Notes under the pieces: model-generated | What the model was told of the DNA's origin: nothing | The model's database searches: none | Seen by the model: the letters and a program-made list of their open reading frames with translations, nothing else | Translations under genes and position numbers: made by a program | Assembly: GCF_012027635.1 (NCBI RefSeq) | Contig: NZ_SNUS01000001.1 | Span: 1 to 64,000, forward strand | Direction: 5' to 3' | Length of the DNA stretch: 64,000 nucleotides | From: Thermococcus sp. 21S9 | GTDB taxonomy: Archaea > Methanobacteriota_B > Thermococci > Thermococcales > Thermococcaceae | In this document: in pieces, positions 16,848-24,142 of the stretch | How the letters are laid out: the number at the start of each line of letters is the position of its first letter | Numbering within the stretch: the first letter of the stretch is position 1

Positions 16848-17360
16848 ATGCAGATTAGGCTCGCCGGAATCGGCGGTCAGGGAGTTGTTCTCGCTGGGGT
16901 AATCCTCGGCGAGGCCGCCGCGATTGAGGGTTTGAACGTTCTTCAGACCCAGGACTACAGCTCCGCGAGCAGGGGAGGCCACTCCATAGCGGACGTCATC
17001 ATCTCGAAGGAGCCGATTTACGACGTTATGGTCACAAAGGCGGACGTTCTCGTCGCGCTTCACCAGCTCGGCTACGACACGGTTAAGAACTCGCTGAAGG
17101 AGGACGGGCTTTTAATCATCGAGACCGACCTTGTAAAGCCCGATAGGGACTACGTCGGTGCGCCCTTCACAAGAATCGCCGAAGAGACAACCGGACTCGC
17201 CCTGACGGTCAACATGGTCGCGCTCGGCTACCTTGTTGCGAAAACCAATGTCGTGAAGAAGGAGAGCGTTGAGGAAGCCATTAGAAGGCGCGTTCCTAAA
17301 GGAACCGAGGAGATAAACATCAAGGCCTTCAGGGCCGGTTATGAGGAGGGATTGAAATGA
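16848..17360 (+). CDS. korC: 2-oxoacid:ferredoxin oxidoreductase gamma subunit, set 1
   Basis: 170 residues, domain III of the KOR family. GIGGQGVVLAGVILGEAA at the N-terminus and QDYSSASRGGHSIADV are signatures. It helps form the CoA-binding region. AAGGAGGTG precedes ATG 16848. It ends four bases inside the start of the second korA copy. Confidence 0.93.
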   Translation: MQIRLAGIGGQGVVLAGVILGEAAAIEGLNVLQTQDYSSASRGGHSIADVIISKEPIYDVMVTKADVLVALHQLGYDTVKNSLKEDGLLIIETDLVKPDRDYVGAPFTRIAEETTGLALTVNMVALGYLVAKTNVVKKESVEEAIRRRVPKGTEEINIKAFRAGYEEGLK

Positions 17361-18505
17361 GGTACCCGTTTCCGGTCGGCAAGTCCGACTTCATTCAGGG
17401 TGATGAGGCCATAGCGAGGGCGGCAATTTTAGCAGGTTGCAGGTTCTACGCCGGCTACCCGATAACCCCGGCGAGCGAGATATTCGAGGCGATGGCCCTC
17501 TACATGCCCCTCGTCGATGGGGTTAGCATACAGATGGAGGACGAGATAGCGAGCATAGCGGCGATAATAGGCGCTTCCTGGGCTGGAGCGAAGGCGATGA
17601 CTGCCACGAGCGGTCCCGGTTTCTCTCTGATGCAGGAAAACCTCGGCTACGCCGTGATGACTGAAACGCCGATTGTGGTCGTTGACGTCCAGCGTGGAGG
17701 TCCTTCGACGGGCCAGCCCACTTTACCGGCCCAGGGCGACATAATGCAGTCCATCTGGGGAACGCACGGCGACCACATGCTGATAGTCCTCTCCCCGTCA
17801 ACCGTTCAGGAAGCGTTTGATTTCACGATTAGGGCCTTCAACCTGGCTGAAAAGTACAGGACGCCGGTCGTTCTGCTCACCGATGCGGAGATAGCCCACA
17901 TGCGCGAGCGCGTTTACATTCCGAAGCCGGAGGAGATTGAGACCATCTACCGCAAGCTTCCTCAGAATGAGGAGGAAGCGAAGCTCCCCTTCGGCGACCC
18001 GCACGGAGACGGAGTACCACCGATGCCGATTTTCGGGAAGGGTTACAGAACCTACGTTACCGGCCTAACGCACGACGAGTACGGCCACCCGAAGACCGTC
18101 GATGCCGAAATCCACGAGAGGCTCATAAAGAGGATTTTCAGGAAGATACTCGACCACAAGGACGAGATAATCAGCAGAGAGGAGTTCATGCTCGAAGACG
18201 CAGAAATCGCAATAGTCACGACCGGAATAGTTTCGCGCTCAGCAGTGAGGGCAGTTAAGATACTCCGCGAGAAGGGAATTAAAGCCGGCCTGCTGAAGCT
18301 CAACACGATATGGCCCTTCGACTTCGAGTACATTGAGGAGCTGGCAGAGCGCGTGCGGAAGATATACGTGCCGGAGATGAACCTCGGACAGCTCTACCAC
18401 CTCGTCAAAGAAGGCGCCAACGGAAAGGCGGAGGTCGAGCTCATAGCCAAGATAGGCGGTGAGGTGCACACGCCGATGGAGATAGTCGAAAGGGTGGTGG
18501 GATGA
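17357..18505 (+). CDS. 2-oxoacid:ferredoxin oxidoreductase alpha subunit, set 2
   Basis: 382-residue paralogue of the upstream korA, with GYPITPASEI, QMEDEIASIAAIIGASWAG and the same FGDPHGDGVPPMP stretch. The genes are clearly an old duplication, since most of the sequence has diverged, but 17948-18027 differs from korA1 at a single base in 80. Substrate probably differs from 2-oxoglutarate; in Pyrococcus the equivalent second set is given as a further 2-oxoacid oxidoreductase of unclear specificity. Overlaps its neighbours by four bases on both sides. Confidence 0.88.
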   Translation: MRYPFPVGKSDFIQGDEAIARAAILAGCRFYAGYPITPASEIFEAMALYMPLVDGVSIQMEDEIASIAAIIGASWAGAKAMTATSGPGFSLMQENLGYAVMTETPIVVVDVQRGGPSTGQPTLPAQGDIMQSIWGTHGDHMLIVLSPSTVQEAFDFTIRAFNLAEKYRTPVVLLTDAEIAHMRERVYIPKPEEIETIYRKLPQNEEEAKLPFGDPHGDGVPPMPIFGKGYRTYVTGLTHDEYGHPKTVDAEIHERLIKRIFRKILDHKDEIISREEFMLEDAEIAIVTTGIVSRSAVRAVKILREKGIKAGLLKLNTIWPFDFEYIEELAERVRKIYVPEMNLGQLYHLVKEGANGKAEVELIAKIGGEVHTPMEIVERVVG

Positions 18506-19350
18506 TGTACCTGAAGTCCGCTTACGAAATCCGCGATAAATACCTGAGAAAGGACATGCTACCCACGATATTCTGTCCGGGCTGTGGAATCGGTAGCGTT
18601 CTCCAGTTCACCCTAAGGGCCATAGACGACCTCGGTCTCAACCAGGACGAGATAGTCTGGGTGAGCGGAATAGGCTGTTCCTCCCGCGTTCCCGGATTTG
18701 TGAACTTCGACGGCCTCCACACAACGCATGGAAGGGCCTTAGCATTTGCCACCGGTATTAAGCTCACTAATCCAGACCTCAAGATAATCGCCTTCATGGG
18801 CGATGGTGATGCCGCGGCAATAGGCGGAAACCACTTCATCCACGCCATCAGGAGGAACCTTGACGTTACGGTAATCCTCATCAACAACTTCACCTACGGA
18901 ATGACCGGCGGACAGGTCGCTCCGACCGCTCTAAAGGGCCTGCGCGGAACGACCGCTCCCTACGGCCAGTTCGAGAACCCATTCGACATAGCCAACCTGG
19001 CGGTTTCCGCCGGAGCCAACTACGTGGCAAGGTGGACTGTCTTCAACTACCTCCAGGGAATCAACAGCATAAAGAAGGCTCTCCAGAAGGAGGGCTTCAC
19101 GCTCGTTGAGTTCTTAAGCCCGTGTCCGATAAGCTTCGGAAGGAGGAACCGGATGAAGACGGCACCAGAGCTAATCCGCTGGTACCAGAAGATAACTGTT
19201 CCGCTCGCCAAAGCTAAGAAGATGAGCGAGGAGGAGCTTGAGGGCAAGATAGTAATCGGCGAGTTCGCGGACAGGGACAGACCCGGCCTCGTGAGGGAGT
19301 ATCAGGAGTACATAAAGAGGGCGAAGAAGATGATGGGGTGGGAGCAATGA
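18502..19350 (+). CDS. 2-oxoacid:ferredoxin oxidoreductase beta subunit, set 2
   Basis: 282 residues. CPGCGIGSVLQ, GIGCSSRVPGF, THGRALAFATGIK and the thiamine/Mg motif GDGDAAAIGGNHFIH with NNFTYGMTGGQ are conserved. It forms the catalytic core with the second alpha subunit. Four-base overlaps before and after show one transcript for the entire kor cluster. There is no delta gene in this set, so electrons must leave through the shared KorD or another ferredoxin-like protein. Confidence 0.9.
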   Translation: MMYLKSAYEIRDKYLRKDMLPTIFCPGCGIGSVLQFTLRAIDDLGLNQDEIVWVSGIGCSSRVPGFVNFDGLHTTHGRALAFATGIKLTNPDLKIIAFMGDGDAAAIGGNHFIHAIRRNLDVTVILINNFTYGMTGGQVAPTALKGLRGTTAPYGQFENPFDIANLAVSAGANYVARWTVFNYLQGINSIKKALQKEGFTLVEFLSPCPISFGRRNRMKTAPELIRWYQKITVPLAKAKKMSEEELEGKIVIGEFADRDRPGLVREYQEYIKRAKKMMGWEQ

Positions 19351-19898
19351 GGAAGGAGGTGCTCTTCAGCGGTTTCGGCGGTCAGGGTGTCATTCTGGCG
19401 AGCGTCATCCTCGGAAGGGCCGCCGCTGTCTACGAGAACCTCTACGCCGTCCAGACCCAGAGCTATGGACCGGAGTCAAGGGGCGGTGCGAGCAGGGCCG
19501 AAGTGGTTATAAGCGACGAGCCGATTGACTACCCTAAAACAATCCACCCCGACTACGCGGTCTTCTTCTCGCAGGAAGCCTACAGCAAGTACCTCCACAC
19601 CGTGAAGGAAGGCGCCACCGTAATAGTCGAGAAGGACCTCGTTCCCCACCGCGACGAGGAGTTCGAGAAGAAGCTCAACGTCATCGCTTTGCCCCTGACG
19701 GAGATAGCCGAGGAAACCACCGGATTAAGCCTGACGATGAACATTCTAACACTTGGCATACTCGTCGGCGTGACAGGGATAGTGAGCAGGGAAGCGATAG
19801 AGAAGGCCGTCCGCGACGCCGTTCCGCGGGGAACAGAGGAAATAAACGTCAGGGCCCTCAAGAAGGGCTTTGAGATAGCGGAGGAACTCAGGAGCTGA
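19347..19898 (+). CDS. 2-oxoacid:ferredoxin oxidoreductase gamma subunit, set 2
   Basis: 183 residues. GFGGQGVILASVILGRAA and QTQSYGPESRGGASRAEV mark it as KOR domain III. The start is ATG 19347, overlapping the beta stop codon, with GGGGTGGGAG just upstream; the longer GTG frame begins inside that site. It closes the operon and converges with the prefoldin genes, overlapping by 11 bases at the 3' ends. Confidence 0.9.
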   Translation: MRKEVLFSGFGGQGVILASVILGRAAAVYENLYAVQTQSYGPESRGGASRAEVVISDEPIDYPKTIHPDYAVFFSQEAYSKYLHTVKEGATVIVEKDLVPHRDEEFEKKLNVIALPLTEIAEETTGLSLTMNILTLGILVGVTGIVSREAIEKAVRDAVPRGTEEINVRALKKGFEIAEELRS

Positions 19899-20178
19899 GC
19901 TTTGAGAGCTTCTCCATTATCTCCTTCTCTTTCTCCTTGAGCCTTTCGAGTTCCCTCTTGTAGGCCAGGCGCATTCTCTCGATGTGCTCGATTGCCTCGT
20001 CCTTCGTCACCTCGACGAGCAGGTCGGCGAAGGCCCTGTAGAGCTTCCTCTCGGCCTTGGTTGCCGTTATGATTCCCTCGGCGTATTCAAGTTCCTTCAT
20101 CTTGAGCTCTATCGCCTTCCTGAGCTCCCTAACCTGTCTGAGCTCAAGTTCGAGCTCGTAAGCCTTCACTGCCTCCAC
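19888..20178 (-). CDS. Prefoldin beta-like subunit (second type)
   Basis: 96 residues, two long coiled-coil helices joined by a short hairpin. The centre, KLYRAFADLLVEVTKDEA, matches the prefoldin beta pattern YKxVGxLLVxxTKExA. The start is GTG 20178, directly after GGGGTGAGAGC. It lies 35 bases downstream of a prefoldin alpha gene. Thermococcus kodakarensis is known to carry two prefoldin alpha/beta pairs, and this tandem pair resembles the less common one. It would form a hexameric jellyfish chaperone that passes unfolded proteins to the chaperonin. Confidence 0.75.
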   Translation of the reverse strand: MEAVKAYELELELRQVRELRKAIELKMKELEYAEGIITATKAERKLYRAFADLLVEVTKDEAIEHIERMRLAYKRELERLKEKEKEIMEKLSKLSS

Positions 20179-20213
20179 GCTCTCACCCCCTAAAAAAGAA
20201 TGGCCGAGGAGGG

Positions 20214-20639
20214 TCACTCCTTCTTGGGGCTCATCTCCTGGAGCTCCTTGAGGAGCTCGTTGACCTTCCTGGTGTCCTCCTCAATCTTCCTCAGCAGGGC
20301 CAGGCGGAGGTTCATGAGGGCGTTAATCCTCTTCTCGATGTTCTCCCTGGCCTCGTCGATTGTGGCCCCGACGAGGATTCCAGCTCCAACGTCCATGATG
20401 ACGTCGTCGGGGTTCTCAATCTTGCCCTTTATCGCTATGCCACTTCCGAGAGGGATGTAGATTGCCTTGCCCTCACCCTTGTCCTTGATGTAGGCAAGGG
20501 TGGCGTCAACGGTTCTGAGGTCGGCAATGGTAGCGTCTATCGCTCCAACCTGGCTCCTGAGGTACTCGATTTCACCGAGGTAGCTCCTAATCTCGTCCTG
20601 AATCTGCTCAAGGGTCCTAACCTTCTTCTCCTCGGCCAT
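20214..20639 (-). CDS. Prefoldin alpha subunit (second type)
   Basis: 141 residues with the alpha layout: an N-terminal coiled coil, beta hairpins in the middle (AIYIPLGSGIAIKGKI and DVIMDVGAGILVGATIDEA) and a C-terminal coiled coil. The start is ATG 20639 after GGGGGTGGG; the longer frame from 20666 is upstream of that site. The beta-like gene follows. The sequence differs clearly from the housekeeping archaeal alpha subunit as I know it, so I take it as the paralogue. Confidence 0.85.
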   Translation of the reverse strand: MAEEKKVRTLEQIQDEIRSYLGEIEYLRSQVGAIDATIADLRTVDATLAYIKDKGEGKAIYIPLGSGIAIKGKIENPDDVIMDVGAGILVGATIDEARENIEKRINALMNLRLALLRKIEEDTRKVNELLKELQEMSPKKE

Positions 20640-20737
20640 TCCCACCACCCCCTTCCCGTTTTCCATATTTTAGTTACCTTTTGTGTTTAAAAGTTTTTCG
20701 CCGGCAGGCTTATTAAGATGAGCCCCAAGCATCGAAC

Positions 20738-21208
20738 ATGATAATCAACGAGACGAAGGGCAGGGTCTGGCACGGGCGTGTTGAGCTCGCGGATACCTTC
20801 TTCAAGCGCTTCAGGGGATTAATGCTTGTGGGCAATGTAAGTTATGCCCTCGTTTTTGTACTCCCCGTGGAAAGCCGGCTCAACGCTTCAATTCACATGC
20901 TCTTCATGCTGAGCGACATCGACGTAATCTGGCTCGACTCAACGAGGAGGGTGGTTGACTTCAAGAGGGCAAAGAAGTGGCGCGTTTACGCTCCGAAGAA
21001 ACCGGCCAAGTACATCATAGAGGGACCCGTCGGCCTCATCAGGGCCCTTGACGTGGAAGAAGGGGATTTAATAAGCTGGCAGGTCAGCGAGGAGAAGGGG
21101 AAGAGCGTTCCCGTCAGGGTCTCGCTCCCCGGTAAGGTCTCCTTTGACAAGGCCAACGGCTTCGCCATGGCGGAGAGCGTTAAGGAAATGAAAGCCAAGA
21201 GGAATTAG
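20738..21208 (+). CDS. DUF192 family protein
   Basis: 156 residues. [11 protein letters not shown] near residue 20, followed by a strand with VLPVES, then [15 protein letters not shown] and the [10 protein letters not shown] segment form the DUF192 core. The family has no settled role; in some bacteria it is secreted, but this copy has no signal peptide and should be cytosolic. The region before it is short and has no strong ribosome site, so the transcript may be nearly leaderless. The C-terminal 35 residues are charged and variable. Confidence 0.8.
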   Translation: MIINETKGRVWHGRVELADTFFKRFRGLMLVGNVSYALVFVLPVESRLNASIHMLFMLSDIDVIWLDSTRRVVDFKRAKKWRVYAPKKPAKYIIEGPVGLIRALDVEEGDLISWQVSEEKGKSVPVRVSLPGKVSFDKANGFAMAESVKEMKAKRN

Positions 21209-21240
21209 TTCCGTGCAGTGAGTTTTTGCCAGAAGAATTC

Positions 21241-21588
21241 TCAGAACTCCAGTTCGACCCCGTTCTCGTCTCCCTCCCAGAGTGTCAACCGCTTTAGGGA
21301 AACGCCCTCCGGGAGCTTCGCGTTAACCTGCTCAGCAATCCAGAGCGCGACGTTCTCCGTCGTTGGGTTCTCGAAGAGGGAGTTGAGGTTCCTGTGGTCG
21401 AGCCTTCCGATGATTTCCTCCACAATGCGCCTCAGCTCGACGAAATCAATCACGTAGCCGTTTCTGAGGGGCCCCTCAACCGCAATCTCAAGCCGGAAGG
21501 TGTGCCCGTGAATCTCCTCCGGCTTTCCGTCGATGAGAACCGCGTGAGCGGATTCAAACCGGAAGCGTTCAATCACCCTAGCCTTCAT
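21241..21588 (-). CDS. 6-pyruvoyl-tetrahydropterin synthase / QueD family protein
   Basis: 115 residues. FESAHAV and EIHGHTF hold the three zinc-binding His residues (14, 28 and 30 by my count), VIDFVEL and LDHRNLN follow, and TLWE near the end binds the pterin. The catalytic Cys seen in QueD and classical PTPS is missing; the position before HGH carries Glu (KPEEIHGH), as in the PTPS-III branch. It probably makes a pterin aldehyde or carboxypterin for folate-like cofactors or for the deazaguanine of archaeosine. It ends the unit just before CRISPR array 2. Confidence 0.82.
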   Translation of the reverse strand: MKARVIERFRFESAHAVLIDGKPEEIHGHTFRLEIAVEGPLRNGYVIDFVELRRIVEEIIGRLDHRNLNSLFENPTTENVALWIAEQVNAKLPEGVSLKRLTLWEGDENGVELEF

Positions 21589-21641
21589 TCAAACCACCGA
21601 GATAAGAAAACCTCCACGGCTGATAAGGGTTTCCCAGGTGG

Positions 21642-22610
21642 CGTCCAATTCTCTTCGAGTCTTATTGCAACAAAAATAGACAATAAAGAGACTGAAACCA
21701 AATATAGACTTTCAATTCTCCTAGAGTCTTATTGCAACGCTTAAACTTAAACTTCGCGTGCGGACCCACCAGGCTTTCAATTCTCCTAGAGTCTTATTGC
21801 AACTAACCGCGACGGGCTTTGGCTGTTCAGTCGCCTTTCGCTTTCAATTCTCCTAGAGTCTTATTGCAACAGTAACGACGCTTTACCTGCCGGCTGAGCT
21901 CATAGAAACTTTCAATTCTCCTAGAGTCTTATTGCAACATAAGCCGCCTTAGCCTCCGCCGTCCTCGGACCACTCCTTTCAATTCTCTTCGAGTCTTATT
22001 GCAACACTCCGCATTGATGTTGTTGGTGCTTAGACGATTGACTTTCAATTCTCTTCGAGTCTTATTGCAACACTCCGCATTGATGTTGTTGGTGCTTAGA
22101 CGATTGACTTTCAATTCTCTTCGAGTCTTATTGCAACTTGTCGGAGAGCTTGAACGCTGGTGAGATGGTCTCTGTCTTTCAATTCTCTTCGAGTCTTATT
22201 GCAACACATAAATGCCCCGCTACGTTCTACACTTTTTCCTTAGCTTTCAATTCTCTTCGAGTCTTATTGCAACAGTCAATAAGAACCGTCCCAGCTCCCA
22301 GGAGGAGGAGCTTTCAATTCTCTTCGAGTCTTATTGCAACGACATTGTGAAGGTTCTTACTGATGTCTTCAAGAAGACTTTCAATTCTCTTCGAGTCTTA
22401 TTGCAACATGAAGAAGCTCACCGATGCGGGACTTGTTGTTAGTTTTCTTTCAATTCTCTTCGAGTCTTATTGCAACAGAGTAAGGACTACTACACCATTG
22501 CTAAACGCCATGTCTTTCAATTCTCTTCGAGTCTTATTGCAACCCCTGCAGGTCTTAACGCCTCTGCTGGTTGCTATCCTCTTTCAATTCTCTTCGAGTC
22601 TTATTGCAAC
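21642..22610 (-). CRISPR. CRISPR array 2, two repeat variants, one duplicated spacer
   Basis: Fifteen 30-base repeats start at 21642, 21709, 21774, 21841, 21909, 21976, 22042, 22108, 22176, 22244, 22311, 22378, 22447, 22514 and 22581. Spacers are 35-39 bases. The leader-distal repeat (21642) is degenerate at two of its first four bases and is of the CTTCGAG type; the next four carry CCTAGAG; the other ten carry CTTCGAG. The spacers at 22006-22041 and 22072-22107 are identical. Leader on the right, so transcription runs leftward, as in array 1. Confidence 0.98.
22006..22107. repeat. Tandem duplication of a CRISPR spacer-repeat unit
   Basis: The 36-base spacer after the repeat at 21976 (opening ACTCCGCATTGATG) recurs base for base after the repeat at 22042. 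The duplicated unit is 66 bases. It most likely arose by unequal recombination between repeats rather than by two acquisitions. Confidence 0.95.
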
Positions 22611-22680
22611 AGGGCGCGAAATTCATTCTTTCGCCCAACGAAGAAAGAAGGATTACCGGATATTTAAGACTTTCTGGAGA
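22611..22680 (-). promoter_or_regulatory. CRISPR leader and promoter of array 2
   Basis: Shares 29 identical bases with leader 1 immediately after the repeat, including the interrupted GGGCG/CGCCC dyad. The minus-strand TATA (CTTAAATAT, 22660-22668) lies 50 bases from the repeat. CTTTCTGGAGA follows. Beyond that point the two leaders have drifted apart. Confidence 0.8.
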
Positions 22681-23065
22681 TTTCCCAAAAAGGAGCCACC
22701 TGAGCCCGTGAATTAAAACTCCCGTAAGGGAAATAGGAGCGTGTAGAGGTTCAACGGGCACTCAAAAACTTCTCCCCCATTGAGAATAATTAGTTTTTCA
22801 GAGCCAGAATAAGCCAGCAAATTTAAGACAAACCCAACTAAGAAGGCCAAACCCAGAGAAACATGATTTCGTCAGGTTTTGGCCAAATCCATAGACTCCC
22901 GGGGCTTTGTTCAGCATTTCGAAGAAAATTAGTTACATTAAATGGCATAAAGTATTACAAGAGGCAACACCAATGAAAAAGCAAAAATCAATTCCCAAAC
23001 TCCACAGGACAGATTAAAACTGAAATGGGAGCAAGATATGCCCACACTTCAAAAACCCACCCGCT
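22681..23065. other. AT-rich intergenic region downstream of CRISPR leader 2, no gene seen
   Basis: About 385 bases with strong A+T bias between the leader and the end of maf. No open frame with a ribosome site and no tRNA-like or C/D-box structure was found. It resembles the 701-1083 region in composition and position, so it may be the distal leader. Confidence 0.6.
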
Positions 23066-23626
23066 TCAGCGTGATAACACATCAAAACCGAGCTCCCGGA
23101 GCTTCCATATTATCTCCATCGGGAAGCCGACGACGTTGTAGTAGTCGCCTTTAATCCACTCGACGAAGAGGCCCGCCTTTCCCTGGATTCCATAGGCCCC
23201 GGCCTTGTCCATCGGTTCGCCGGTTCTTATGTAGGCCCAGATTAGCTCGTCATCAAGGTCTCTGAACTTGACTTCCGTCGTCACGGAGCCGGTTATCTCT
23301 CTTCCCTCGTGGATTATGCAGTAGCCGGTAGTAACGCGATGAACCCTTCCGCTGAGGAGCTTGAGCATCTCGTAGGCTTCTCTCTCATCCTTCGGCTTTC
23401 CAAGAATCTTTCCGTCGATGCTAACGACTGTGTCAGCGCCGATGACCGTTCCGCCGGTCCGGGAGTAAACCTCCCGCGCCTTCAGCCCCGCAAGCTCGAC
23501 GGCGCACTCCTCTGGAACAGTGCTGGAACACCTCTCCTCGGCGTTGCTCGGGATTACGTGAAAGTCAGCGATGAAGCGCGACAGTATCTCCCGTCTCCTC
23601 GGTGAAGCCGACGCCAGAACGAGCAT
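23066..23626 (-). CDS. maf: Maf-like nucleotide pyrophosphatase
   Basis: 186 residues. LASASPRRREIL at the N-terminus is the Maf signature, VIGADTVVSIDGKILGKP carries the catalytic Asp, and DKAGAYGIQGKAG completes the active site. The family hydrolyses dTTP, UTP and modified pyrimidine triphosphates (house-cleaning). I start at ATG 23626, preceded by GGTGGGCGA, rather than at 23662. Monocistronic by position. Confidence 0.92.
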   Translation of the reverse strand: MLVLASASPRRREILSRFIADFHVIPSNAEERCSSTVPEECAVELAGLKAREVYSRTGGTVIGADTVVSIDGKILGKPKDEREAYEMLKLLSGRVHRVTTGYCIIHEGREITGSVTTEVKFRDLDDELIWAYIRTGEPMDKAGAYGIQGKAGLFVEWIKGDYYNVVGFPMEIIWKLRELGFDVLSR

Positions 23627-23669
23627 TCGCCCACCCCCAAACGTTAAAAGGAAAGCGCCCAAGTTGAAC

Positions 23670-23727
23670 GGGCGATGACGACAATTTCGCTAGCTGAACC
23701 GTGATGAGTACCCTCGCAACCGAGCCT
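23670..23727 (+). ncRNA. Candidate C/D-box 2'-O-methylation guide sRNA
   Basis: Fills the 99-base gap between two minus-strand genes. C-like box GCGATGA (23672-23678), 15-base guide, D' box CTGA (23694-23697), three bases, C' box GTGATGA (23701-23707), 12-base guide, D-like box CCGA (23720-23723). GGGC before GATGA can pair with GCCT after CCGA. The D' guide contains AATTTCGCTA, the complement of UAGCGAAAUU in the universally conserved helix-71 region of 23S rRNA; the fifth base before D' pairs with C in UAGCG. Layout and spacings are the same as in the candidate at 10349. Confidence 0.55.
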
Positions 23728-24094
23728 ACTCGAGGCACTCCTCTATTGCCTCAACTATGCACTCAACGTCCCTCTCGAACTCGAGAACCGAACAGCGGTT
23801 CCCGTCCACCGGCGGGCAGTTCTCGGCTATTCTCCTCAGCTTGACGTGGACGATGCCCTTCCTGCCGTCCTTCTCGAGCGTGTACTTTCTGTAAAGAACG
23901 TCGCAGTCCTCGCCCTCAAGCTCCTCGACGCTCGCGTTGAAGTTAGCCCTTATGACCCTGTCAACGCCGTTCACTATCTCCATCGCTATGTCGTAGCTCC
24001 TGTCCCCGATGACCATCGGGGGGCAGATGTGCTCCATATTGTGCTTGTCGAACTTGTGGAAGCTCTCCGGAATGATAACGACGTCGTACTTCAT
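23726..24094 (-). CDS. Cys-containing hypothetical protein, 122 residues
   Basis: I do not recognise a family. Seven Cys residues occur, including HICPP near residue 27, GEDCD, ENCPP, NRCS, ECIV and EECLE, too many for a cytosolic archaeal protein by chance, so metal binding or disulfides are likely. No signal peptide. The start is ATG 24094 after GGTGGTG; the longer frame from 24106 has no better site. It lies 48 bases downstream of the PINA gene on the same strand and may share its transcript. Confidence 0.65.
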   Translation of the reverse strand: MKYDVVIIPESFHKFDKHNMEHICPPMVIGDRSYDIAMEIVNGVDRVIRANFNASVEELEGEDCDVLYRKYTLEKDGRKGIVHVKLRRIAENCPPVDGNRCSVLEFERDVECIVEAIEECLE

Positions 24095-24142
24095 GGACAC
24101 CACCAAAAAGAATTGGGAGGGGCATTAAAAAAGCTTTGGACT

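Noticed and set aside
20378-20410. Further C/D-box RNAs inside genes at TGATGA/CTGA pairs
   Set aside because: Spacing of the boxes does not fit, and the words are explained by codons such as Asp-Glu and Met-Met.
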